Source: Sutterella sp. (GTDB lineage Bacteria > Pseudomonadota > Gammaproteobacteria > Burkholderiales > Burkholderiaceae_F). From it: a stretch of DNA of 6,752 nt. Below the pieces are notes generated by a model. The model saw only the letters and a program-made list of their open reading frames with translations, ran no database searches and was not told where the DNA came from. Location: positions 1 through 6,752 of the forward strand of contig JAHHRF010000077.1 in assembly GCA_020025955.1 (NCBI GenBank), read 5' to 3'. Shown here piece after piece: positions 1 to 5,860 of this stretch; positions within the stretch are counted from its first letter, which is position 1, and each line of letters starts with the position of its first letter. The position numbers and the translations under genes are program-made.

Positions 1-2309
1 CCTGCGACCTTGTCAGCTTCCTTCTTGATGTCGTCAATCAAGTCAACCTTAGGCTTCATCGCCTCAATGTCGTCCTTGTTTTGCGTAATCAAGAGTTCCT
101 GGTTTTCCAAGTCCTGACCATCAACGATGGAACCTTCCAACTGATCACGAAGATTGTTGTAAGTGGTCTCATCCTTGTTGGCCTTGGCTTCTTCCATCTT
201 GTCTTTGATGTCGCGATACTTCGGTGCCGTCGGGATCGGGGCTAAGCCGTTTTCCTTGGACGTGGTGTCGCCACCCACTTCGGTACCCGCATCACGGTCA
301 CCGGTGCCACCCGTAGGACCGCTGCCTTCCGTCGGACCCTTTTCTTCTTCAGGAGTATCCCACTTAAATTCGCTGTTACGCACTAAGGCCAAGGTGTTGT
401 CCTGGGTGTTCCAGTCCAAACGATAAAGCCCCGTGAGTTCGTCGTTGCCGTCGATGTCCACGGTCTGCCAACCACCCGTCCAATGATCATTGGTGAGGTT
501 GGCGTTAAGGCCAAAGCCCTTCAAGAGGGTATAGGAGCTGTCCGTTGCGTCCTTGTCGACGTTAACGCCCTTAAGGATTAAGCGAGCGCCGTCATCGATC
601 GTGGCCTTGCCACCATTGAGCGACGTGGCCGTTAAAGCGCTTTGACCCTTGCCGATCTTCGTGAAGTCAATCATGGTGATGGAGTCTTTGCCAGCCGCAA
701 AGACGTCACCCGTCGTGGCCACGGGCTTGTCACGCAACAACGTTAAGCTCCCGTCCTTTAAGGTGTTGGCCTCATTAATGACTAAGGTGCTACCCGCCGT
801 TTTCGTGATCGTGCCGCTACCCAACTGCACAACGCCCGTCTTGTTGATTTGGATGTTCGAGGTTAAGGCATTGGTGGCATCAAACGTATTGAGGTGCACG
901 GTCATCAAGTCATTGCCTTGATTGGCGCCCACAATGACGTTGGCCATATCGGTTTTAAGTGCCGTGGTGGCACCGGTTTTACCGCGCATGGTCCCCGACG
1001 TAAATTCAATGGTGCCCCCGTCCGTGGTGCTCACGGTATCGGCCTCTAAGACGCCTTGACCGACGTTTTTAAACTGGCTATTTCCCGTGACATTGAGTGC
1101 GTTGACGCTCAACGTGCCCTGGTTAACGGTTTGGATGGCGTTTTTGAGCGTTAACGTTTGGGCGTTCACCGTACCGTGGTTAAATAAGCCACGCTTCTCC
1201 GGATAGGTTTTGTCTTTGTTGTTGCCATCGAACGTTAAGTCGGAGGCCACCGTCAAGGTGCCCGTCTCACCAACCTTAATCGCCCCGTACACGCCTTGGG
1301 AGGTTTTCCCGATCTTGGCATTGCCGTCAACCGTCAACGTCGGAACGTTACGAACCTTATTCGAGTCCGAGTAATCCTTCGCGTTTAAGGTCCCCGTTTG
1401 GTTGACCGTGAGGGCGTTACCCAAATGCACACGTTGGTCGAGTGCATTCATCGTCCCCGAAATATGGGTGTCGATACTGTTGATGGTAACGGTGTCAATG
1501 TTGGCGTGCTTCTCAAAGTTGAGCGTCCCGTTAACGTCTAAACGTTGCGGATTGGACCCGACTGCAAAATAGGCAGGTTTTCGACCCGCATACGCCCCCT
1601 TGATGGAGAGCGAGGCATTGTCCGCCACGACGACGTGCGCATTGTTCTCCGTAAAGTTAAGGGAAGACGCACGGAAATCCCCGTTTTCAACCGATAACGT
1701 GGAATTCCCATAGAGCTTCATGCCCTTCGTCGCGCCCCAGTGTTTGGCGGCGTCATTCGAGCCCATTTGGAAGTGCCCATTCCTTTCGATCGTAATGGGC
1801 GCATCGCTGCCGTTCATATTGGTGGCAAATTTAGGCGCCTGATCCCAGACATTGGGCTGGGTGAGGTCTAAGTCTTGAGGGGCGTCACCGCCTAACAGGA
1901 TGAGCTTGCCGTAGACCTCTACGCTACCCGTCTTAGAAAGAGTTTTGGCACCAAAGGAGGGGACTTGTTGATTAGCCGTACCCCCTTCGTGACCGACTTC
2001 AATCTTTCGAGCATTGGGGTCACGGTTGTCCCCCACGAACACCACCATATCGATGTCCGCGTTTTTGTAGAAGACGTCTTTTTGGATGTTTTCACGCATT
2101 AACGTTGTCGTCTGGTCGTCAATCGTCGGGAAGACAATCCCAGCCGGGGCTTGAGCCGTGGCCACGACGGGCGTGGTTTGGGCTGCCAAGACCGGATTCA
2201 CCGGGCTCGTGATGCCCGTAACGCTCAAGGCGACGCATAACGCGGATAACTGGAAAAAACGCTTCGCGCTACGAGTCGGTGCGCGCAACGATAAGTAATG
2301 GGGTTTCAT
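1..2309 (-). CDS. Large exported surface protein (autotransporter-like), N-terminal part, cut by the window edge
   Basis: The minus-strand frame opens with ATG at 2309-2307 and stays open for 769 codons to the left edge, so the C-terminus is missing. Residues 1-42 form a long signal peptide: a basic N-region with R9, R13, K16 and R17, a hydrophobic core LSALCVALSVTGI, and a likely cleavage site after VLA or VLAA. Residues of about 60-645 are rich in Asn, Thr, Gly and Val and repeat short strands such as GTLTVASDLTFDGN and GTVNAQTLTLKNA, as in beta-solenoid passengers of type V secretion. A Gly/Thr/acidic linker follows at about 650-685, then a charged helical stretch (about 695-769) with coiled-coil character, including LLITQNKDDIEAM. 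No beta-barrel is in view, so classical (Va) or trimeric (Vc) autotransporter cannot be decided; an adhesin role is only inferred. The upstream sequence has no Shine-Dalgarno. The Cys in the signal core is preceded by Leu, so it does not make a lipobox. Confidence 0.85.
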   Translation of the reverse strand, partial: MKPHYLSLRAPTRSAKRFFQLSALCVALSVTGITSPVNPVLAAQTTPVVATAQAPAGIVFPTIDDQTTTLMRENIQKDVFYKNADIDMVVFVGDNRDPNARKIEVGHEGGTANQQVPSFGAKTLSKTGSVEVYGKLILLGGDAPQDLDLTQPNVWDQAPKFATNMNGSDAPITIERNGHFQMGSNDAAKHWGATKGMKLYGNSTLSVENGDFRASSLNFTENNAHVVVADNASLSIKGAYAGRKPAYFAVGSNPQRLDVNGTLNFEKHANIDTVTINSIDTHISGTMNALDQRVHLGNALTVNQTGTLNAKDYSDSNKVRNVPTLTVDGNAKIGKTSQGVYGAIKVGETGTLTVASDLTFDGNNKDKTYPEKRGLFNHGTVNAQTLTLKNAIQTVNQGTLSVNALNVTGNSQFKNVGQGVLEADTVSTTDGGTIEFTSGTMRGKTGATTALKTDMANVIVGANQGNDLMTVHLNTFDATNALTSNIQINKTGVVQLGSGTITKTAGSTLVINEANTLKDGSLTLLRDKPVATTGDVFAAGKDSITMIDFTKIGKGQSALTATSLNGGKATIDDGARLILKGVNVDKDATDSSYTLLKGFGLNANLTNDHWTGGWQTVDIDGNDELTGLYRLDWNTQDNTLALVRNSEFKWDTPEEEKGPTEGSGPTGGTGDRDAGTEVGGDTTSKENGLAPIPTAPKYRDIKDKMEEAKANKDETTYNNLRDQLEGSIVDGQDLENQELLITQNKDDIEAMKPKVDLIDDIKKEADKVA

Positions 2310-2318
2310 GTTGGGACG

Positions 2319-2364
2319 AAAAAAAAGAAAAGAACAACAAAAGGGCGCACGATCAGTGCGCCCT
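2319..2364 (-). terminator. Intrinsic-terminator-like hairpin in the leader of the surface-protein gene
   Basis: Read on the minus strand, AGGGCGCAC (2364-2356) and GTGCGCCCT (2350-2342) form a perfect 9-bp stem with a 5-nt loop. A T-rich tract follows down to 2319, ending in eight T residues. This is the form of a Rho-independent terminator, yet it ends about 10 bases before the start codon at 2309 and no gene lies upstream on that strand within the window. It is therefore more likely an attenuator or a leader structure than the end of another gene. On the plus strand no T tract follows the hairpin. Confidence 0.6.
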
Positions 2365-2376
2365 AACGGTGTAGGG
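2361..2376 (-). promoter_or_regulatory. Possible competing (antiterminator) hairpin
   Basis: On the minus strand, CCCTA (2376-2372) can pair with TAGGG (2365-2361) across a 6-nt loop. The TAGGG arm contains the first four bases of the terminator-like stem, so the two hairpins exclude each other. This is the geometry of an attenuator. The stem is only 5 bp, so the alternative could be chance. Confidence 0.3.
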
Positions 2377-2452
2377 TTGAAACGGTCAACAAAAGGGAAG
2401 GGACACCAAATAGAAGCACCCCTTCACAGGTCAGAAGACGGGATCAGTCAAC

Positions 2453-2474
2453 GAAGTTGATGACAAACAACTTC
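2453..2474 (-). promoter_or_regulatory. 7-bp stem-loop in the surface-protein upstream region
   Basis: GAAGTTG and CAACTTC form a perfect 7-bp inverted repeat around an 8-nt loop. It lies about 145 bases upstream of the surface-protein start and just downstream of a candidate -10 box on the minus strand. It could be a leader stem-loop at the 5' end of that transcript or a protein-binding site. No T tract follows on either strand, so it is not a terminator. Confidence 0.35.
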
Positions 2475-2485
2475 AGAGAAAAAAC

Positions 2486-2491
2486 ACTATA
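2486..2491 (-). promoter_or_regulatory. Candidate -10 box for the surface-protein gene
   Basis: On the minus strand, TATAGT (2491-2486) matches five of six bases of the sigma-70 -10 consensus. I see no good -35 hexamer at 16-18 bp; the 17-bp position reads CTCTCC. If used, transcription would start near 2480 and give a leader of roughly 170 bases containing the stem-loop at 2453-2474 and the terminator-like hairpin. This is a weak call. Confidence 0.2.
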
Positions 2492-2794
2492 AAGCGTTTG
2501 AGTAGGGTGGAGAGGCGTTTTGCTCAAGCCCTCGGTAAGAGGAAATCTAGAAAAGTGGGTAGTAATAGACAGTGTGATTTTTTGTGTAGAGCTTGTGTGA
2601 GGCTTGAAACTAGTTTAGGAGTAATCCCCTAGTGCCAATAACGGCTTATTGATTTTGTTAGACAACAGAAATTGTGAACGGTTAGGTGGACGCGTTGCGC
2701 AAAGGGGACAAAGGAAAAGAAAGCGTTAAGAGAAGGGAGGGGCTCGAGGGGTAGAGCTCTTCAATGAGGACTACACCTTTTAGGGCTGGTAGAG

Positions 2795-2821
2795 TTCTTA
2801 CAAATCTCGTATTCTTATGAT
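2795..2821 (+). promoter_or_regulatory. Candidate nikK promoter
   Basis: TATGAT (2816-2821) matches five of six bases of the sigma-70 -10 consensus. The best upstream partner is TTCTTA (2795-2800), which matches TTGACA poorly and sits at a short 15-bp spacing. Such a promoter would probably need an activator or be weak. It would start the nik transcript near 2828, giving a leader of about 105 bases. It is the best candidate between 2700 and 2900 on this strand, but only a candidate. Confidence 0.3.
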
Positions 2822-2848
2822 GACTGGGCTTTTTCCTCGTGTGATAAG
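2806..2848 (+). promoter_or_regulatory. Possible operator over the nikK promoter
   Basis: CTTAT (2814-2818) and ATAAG (2844-2848) form an inverted repeat with a 25-base gap, and the left arm overlaps the candidate -10 box. In addition CTCGTAT (2806-2812) and CTCGTGT (2836-2842) form a near-direct repeat spaced exactly 30 bp, about three helical turns. A metal-responsive repressor such as NikR is an obvious candidate for this operon, but the arms and spacing do not match the E. coli NikR site (GTATGA, 16 bases, TCATAC). Chance cannot be excluded for repeats this short. Confidence 0.2.
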
Positions 2849-2917
2849 GGTTTCGTGCCTTTTTCTTCTGGGAAAAACCTTCCATGACATTCTCCGACTG
2901 TCCTCCATTGACGAAAG

Positions 2918-2924
2918 AAAGGAG
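2918..2924 (+). promoter_or_regulatory. Shine-Dalgarno of nikK, deciding its start
   Basis: AAAGGAG lies 7 bases before the ATG at 2932. It supports 2932 over the in-frame upstream ATG at 2884, which would add 16 residues (including a Cys-Pro-Pro stretch) in front of the signal peptide and has no such site. Confidence 0.85.
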
Positions 2925-2931
2925 TCGACCC

Positions 2932-3708
2932 ATGAAGACAAAAATGATGAGTGCGCTCGGACTGACGTTAGCCCTCCTCGCGGGGAGCGCTCAGGCGCAC
3001 TTCGGTTTAGTGATCCCTAACCACGCGGTCGTGGTGGATCAAAAAGAGGCAGCGCTCAACCTTAACTTAGCGTTTTGCCATCCGTTTGAACGCGAAGGGA
3101 TGACGCTTGTTAAACCCAAAGCGGTGGACCTTTTTGTCGGTGGGGAAAAGACGAGTGTGTTAAATCAACTCCAGCCCACGACAGTGTTTGACCACAAGGC
3201 GTGGCGTCTGCCTTTGACGGTAAAGCGCCCTGGGGTGTACCAATTCGTGATGGAGCCGCAACCTTATTGGGAACCGGCGGAAGATAAATTTATCGTTCAC
3301 TACACCAAAGTCATCGTGCCTGCATTTGGCGAAGACGAAGGCTGGGATGAACCCGTGGGGGTGAAAACCGAAATCGTCCCGCGTGTGCGTCCCTGGGCAA
3401 ACTTTGCGGGTAACACCTTCCAAGGGGAAGTGTTAGTCGATGGGCAACCCCAAGCCAACGTTGACGTGGAAGTCGAGTACTTCAACGAAAAGGGTGACCT
3501 GAAAGCCCCCTTTGAAGGCTTTACCCCGCAGGTGGTGAAAACGGATGCCAATGGTGTCTTCACGTTTACGGCCCCGTGGGCAGGCTGGTGGGGCTTTGCG
3601 GCGCTCACCGATAGCCCCACGCCCATTCACCATGATGGTAAAGACCGTGATGTGGAATTGGGGGCGGTACTCTGGACGAAATTCTTTGATCCCATCCGCG
3701 TGAAGTAA
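2932..3708 (+). CDS. nikK: NikK: periplasmic DUF4198-type component of an ECF nickel transporter
   Basis: A 258-residue exported protein, first gene of the nik operon. Residues 1-22 are a clear signal peptide (K2, K4, a Leu/Ala core, then GSAQA), so the mature protein should begin with His23 in HFGLVIPN. An N-terminal half follows with candidate metal ligands: His31, FCHPFE around His50, and HYTKVIVP starting at His123. The segment EIVPRVRPW (148-156) leads into a beta-sandwich-like region of about 162-215 (GEVLVDGQPQANVDV, then TDANGVFTF), which resembles carboxypeptidase-regulatory/Cna_B-like folds. A GWWGFAAL segment and HHDGKDRDVELG (233-244) close the protein. This layout, and a place directly before a CbiM/NikM-type gene, fit the DUF4198 proteins named NikK in NikKLMQO systems. 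Its precise role, probably delivering or buffering periplasmic metal, is not established. The start at 2932 is chosen for its Shine-Dalgarno and the signal peptide. Confidence 0.85.
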   Translation: MKTKMMSALGLTLALLAGSAQAHFGLVIPNHAVVVDQKEAALNLNLAFCHPFEREGMTLVKPKAVDLFVGGEKTSVLNQLQPTTVFDHKAWRLPLTVKRPGVYQFVMEPQPYWEPAEDKFIVHYTKVIVPAFGEDEGWDEPVGVKTEIVPRVRPWANFAGNTFQGEVLVDGQPQANVDVEVEYFNEKGDLKAPFEGFTPQVVKTDANGVFTFTAPWAGWWGFAALTDSPTPIHHDGKDRDVELGAVLWTKFFDPIRVK

Positions 3709-3720
3709 TCGCCTTTCTCT

Positions 3721-3778
3721 CTAAAGGGGGGAATTCCCCCCTTTAGTCTTCTCCTTTCCCGTCCTTTTCTTTTTTTTC
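3721..3778 (+). terminator. Strong hairpin plus pyrimidine tract between nikK and nikM
   Basis: Positions 3721-3746 are a perfect 26-base palindrome: an 11-bp stem (CTAAAGGGGGG and its complement) around an AATT loop. It is followed by a 32-base stretch that is all C/T except one G and ends in eight T residues and a C (3747-3778). This has the form of an intrinsic terminator 12 bases after nikK. Because nikM begins only 10 bases beyond the tract, it probably acts as a partial terminator or 3' stabiliser that yields more nikK message than transporter message. nikM-O may also have another promoter, but I see none. Confidence 0.7.
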
Positions 3779-3787
3779 ACACACGTT

Positions 3788-4399
3788 ATGCATATTGCCG
3801 AAGGGGTTTTAAGCGCCCCGATTCTGGTGGGCAGTGCCGTAGGCGCCTTAGCAGCGGTCGGGGTGGGGCTCAGAAAGCTTCCCGACGAAGACCTCCTCAC
3901 CGCAGGGCTCATTGCCGCGGCGTTTTTTGTCGCCTCCTTAATTCACATCCCCATTGGGGTGAGCTCCGCTCACCTGATTTTGAATGGTCTCGTGGGGATC
4001 GTGTTTGGTTGGGGGGCGTACCCAGTGATTTTCGTGGCGCTCCTTTTGCAAGGCATCCTCTTTATGTTTGGGGGACTCACCGTTTTAGGGGTCAACACGC
4101 TCACGATGGGGACGGGGGCCTTGGTCGCAGGCTTTGTTTTCCGACTGATGGCTCGTACGCACGCCACCCCCATGAATGACGTCGCGGCGTTTGTCGCGGG
4201 GTTCTTAGGGGTGTTGGTCTCTGCCCTGTTAACGGCCGTTGCCCTGGGCGCCTCGGACGAAGGGTTTGTGGCGGCGGCCACCGCTCTCTTTGTCGCGCAC
4301 TTACCCATCATGCTCGCAGAAGGCGTGATCACGCTCTTTGTGGTGCGCTACCTTAGGCGCTCCAGCCACCCGGCGCTCTTAAAAGGGTTGCGTCCTTAA
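3788..4399 (+). CDS. nikM: NikM: membrane substrate-binding (S) component, CbiM/NikM family
   Basis: A 203-residue, very hydrophobic protein with about six membrane segments. It begins MHIAEGVL, the hallmark of the CbiM/NikM family, in which the free N-terminus and His2 help coordinate the metal; this fixes the start at 3788. A second family position is seen in SSAHLILNGL, where His62 corresponds to the metal-binding histidine of the GTSGHLLGG-type motif in relatives; His53 lies nearby. The C-terminal HLPIMLAEGVIT (His171 to Thr182) is the usual last-helix motif, followed by a basic tail. The family takes up Ni2+ or Co2+. Nickel is preferred here because NikK and NikL surround it and no CbiN is present, but sequence alone cannot settle the metal. 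The start codon has no Shine-Dalgarno: the leader is a pyrimidine tract and then CACACACGTT. Confidence 0.9.
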   Translation: MHIAEGVLSAPILVGSAVGALAAVGVGLRKLPDEDLLTAGLIAAAFFVASLIHIPIGVSSAHLILNGLVGIVFGWGAYPVIFVALLLQGILFMFGGLTVLGVNTLTMGTGALVAGFVFRLMARTHATPMNDVAAFVAGFLGVLVSALLTAVALGASDEGFVAAATALFVAHLPIMLAEGVITLFVVRYLRRSSHPALLKGLRP

Positions 4400-4444
4400 G
4401 GCGCGCTCGTTCTTTTCCTTTGTTTAATTTTTTCCTTTGACTTT

Positions 4445-5062
4445 ATGCGTACGTCCACTTTTTCCCACGCTCTTTTAGGTTTTACGCTCCTTTGTATGAC
4501 GCAGGGCGTATTGGCGCATCGCGTTAACGTCTTTGCTTGGACGCAAGGGGACGTGCTTCATACGGAAAGTAAGTTTTCCGGGGGCACACGCGTGCACTTT
4601 GGCACGATTCGTGTGGAAGACTTAAAAACGCACGACACCCTCTTGGAAGGGAAAACCAATGAGAAAGGGGAATTCAGTACGACCATCCCCACGGGGTTTG
4701 ACCGCACGCATGGTCTCAAGGTCACCATTGATGCGGGAGAAGGGCACCAAAGCACGTGGACGGTATTGCCCGAGGACTTAACGGCCATGCCTGTTGTGAC
4801 TGGCAAAGCCATCCCTGCTAAGCCCCAAACCTCTACCTTGAAGCGCCCCGCTGGGGTGACGCTTTCAGAAGCAGACTTGGAGGCCATTGACGCGCGAGTC
4901 GCTGCCCGTGTGGCGGCGGAAGTTGCCCCCATCAAGCGCGATTTGGCGCAATTGGCAACCCCCGCCATTACGCTCAAAGACATCGTGGGGGGCTTAGGCT
5001 GGATTCTGGGGCTCTTTGGTGTGGGGGCGTTAGTCTCACGCAAGAAAGGACCCTCCGCATGA
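4445..5062 (+). CDS. nikL: NikL: membrane-anchored periplasmic accessory protein of the nickel transporter
   Basis: A 205-residue protein. Residues 1-24 form a signal peptide ending GVLA, so the mature chain would start at His25 (HRVNVFAWTQGD). Residues of about 26-108 look like a small beta-sandwich (GGTRVHFGTIRVEDL, then TNEKGEFSTTIP), similar to carboxypeptidase-regulatory-like domains. A Pro/Lys-rich hinge (about 119-138) is followed by an Ala/Arg-rich helix with coiled-coil character (about 141-171, DARVAARVAAEVAPIK). One membrane helix (about 179-198) and a basic tail SRKKGPSA end the protein. This pattern and position match NikL of NikKLMQO systems; it is often annotated as carboxypeptidase regulatory-like or cobalamin-biosynthesis protein. 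It is separated from nikM by a 45-base T-rich spacer without a Shine-Dalgarno, and its stop overlaps the nikQ start by four bases (ATGA), suggesting coupled translation. Confidence 0.8.
   Translation: MRTSTFSHALLGFTLLCMTQGVLAHRVNVFAWTQGDVLHTESKFSGGTRVHFGTIRVEDLKTHDTLLEGKTNEKGEFSTTIPTGFDRTHGLKVTIDAGEGHQSTWTVLPEDLTAMPVVTGKAIPAKPQTSTLKRPAGVTLSEADLEAIDARVAARVAAEVAPIKRDLAQLATPAITLKDIVGGLGWILGLFGVGALVSRKKGPSA
5042..5050 (+). promoter_or_regulatory. Shine-Dalgarno of nikQ inside the end of nikL
   Basis: AAGAAAGGA lies 8 bases before the nikQ ATG at 5059, within the codons for the basic tail of NikL. Together with the ATGA overlap it supports this start and coupled translation of nikL and nikQ. Confidence 0.75.
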
Positions 5063-5814
5063 AGGCTGATTTGGCGGAAACCTTCACGTTTGGGGCCTTT
5101 GACCCGAGAGCGCGACTCGTAGGCGTCCTGGGTATCCTCTTTTCCCTAGCGCTTCTTAAAAGCTGGGTGGTGGCGATCGTTATGCTGGGGTTGGGTGTTT
5201 TACTTTGGGCACGAGAACCCGTGCGCCCCGGGATTAAAGCGCGCGCTTTAACGGTCAACGCGTTTTTAGCGATTCTTTGGGTGTTGACGCCGTTAACGAC
5301 GCCGGGTCACGTCCTCTTTGGTTGGGGTCCTGTGACCGTCACCGAAACGGGGGTCGCGTTGGTGGCCTTGTTAACGCTCAAATGTAATGCCATCTTCTTT
5401 TGGTTTGAGGCTTTAACCACGGCGATGCGTCCGACGGACTTTGCCCGTGCTATGACGGGGCTCAAGGTCCCCAACAAACTCACGAGCTTATTTTTGCTCA
5501 CTGCTCGTCAAATTGATGCCTTTGAGCGCACACGAGTCTCGTTAGAAGAGGCCGCCAAACTGCGTGGTTTTGAACCCAAACTCAATCGCTTGACCTATGT
5601 GACGCGTGCCCACATGGTGGGGATTCTTTTAATGCGTGCAGAGCGGGAGAGCCGTCGCTTAAACGAGGCCTTACGCTTAAGAGCCTTTTCGGGCACGTGG
5701 CCTACGGTACACTTTCATCGGTTGCGTCCCAAAGATTGGGGCTTAATCGTGGGGTTGACGGGGTTAGCCTTAACGGTAGTGGTCACGGGGGTCCTCTTCC
5801 CCGTGGGGCTTTGA
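5059..5814 (+). CDS. nikQ: NikQ: transmembrane coupling (T) component, EcfT/CbiQ family
   Basis: A 251-residue membrane protein that links the S component NikM to the ATPase NikO. Hydrophobic segments lie at about 18-50, 63-80, 95-118 and 226-248, with a long cytoplasmic helical region between about 120 and 220. That region carries the two short EcfT coupling motifs: EAAKLRGFEP (164-173) and ALRLRAFSG (204-212). In the family both usually read Ala-x-x-Arg-Gly or Ala-Arg-Gly; here the second has Ala where Gly is expected (LRAF). The length is typical for CbiQ/NikQ. It starts inside the last codons of nikL with a good Shine-Dalgarno and is followed by nikO after a 46-base gap. Confidence 0.88.
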   Translation: MKADLAETFTFGAFDPRARLVGVLGILFSLALLKSWVVAIVMLGLGVLLWAREPVRPGIKARALTVNAFLAILWVLTPLTTPGHVLFGWGPVTVTETGVALVALLTLKCNAIFFWFEALTTAMRPTDFARAMTGLKVPNKLTSLFLLTARQIDAFERTRVSLEEAAKLRGFEPKLNRLTYVTRAHMVGILLMRAERESRRLNEALRLRAFSGTWPTVHFHRLRPKDWGLIVGLTGLALTVVVTGVLFPVGL

Positions 5815-5860
5815 GGCTCGTGCTTTATCGCTCATTTATTTCATTTTTTCAGGTTCTTTC

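Larger units (their letters stand above)
2377..2813. other. Gene-free divergent intergenic region
   Basis: About 440 bases of the 620-base gap between the surface-protein gene (leftward) and nikK (rightward). It contains only short open frames with no ribosome-binding site and no recognisable product. The base composition is visibly different from the genes, with A/T-rich patches such as those near 2565-2590 and 2640-2680. I looked for cobalamin, TPP and other common riboswitch cores on both strands and saw none. Apart from the small stem-loop and -10 candidate listed separately, I can assign nothing here. Confidence 0.6.

Noticed and set aside
163..921. Two plus-strand open frames (163-426 and 649-921) that could be read as small proteins
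   Set aside because: They lie antisense within the long minus-strand surface-protein frame, which has a signal peptide and coherent repeats. The plus-strand translations are low-complexity shadows without a ribosome-binding site.
2220..2250. Lipoprotein signal in the surface protein (Cys in the hydrophobic core)
   Set aside because: The residue before the Cys is Leu and there is no lipobox. A later VLAA site fits ordinary signal peptidase cleavage better.
2884..2931. Upstream in-frame ATG that would extend nikK by 16 residues
   Set aside because: No Shine-Dalgarno precedes it, and the extension would bury the signal peptide behind a polar stretch. The ATG at 2932 has AAAGGAG at the right distance.
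2682..2933. Minus-strand 83-codon open frame in the divergent gap
   Set aside because: It overlaps the nikK promoter, leader and start codon on the opposite strand, its product has no recognisable features and it has no good start context.
3788..4399. Cobalt-specific CbiM of a cobalamin pathway
   Set aside because: No cobalamin gene, CbiN or B12 riboswitch is seen, and NikK and NikL partners favour nickel. Cobalt is not excluded, so this is a preference and not a proof.
4370..4412. Possible terminator at the end of nikM built on CTTAA/TTAAG and GCGC pairs
   Set aside because: The pairing needs an asymmetric internal loop and a 13-base loop, and it overlaps the last codons. It is much weaker than the nikK-nikM hairpin.
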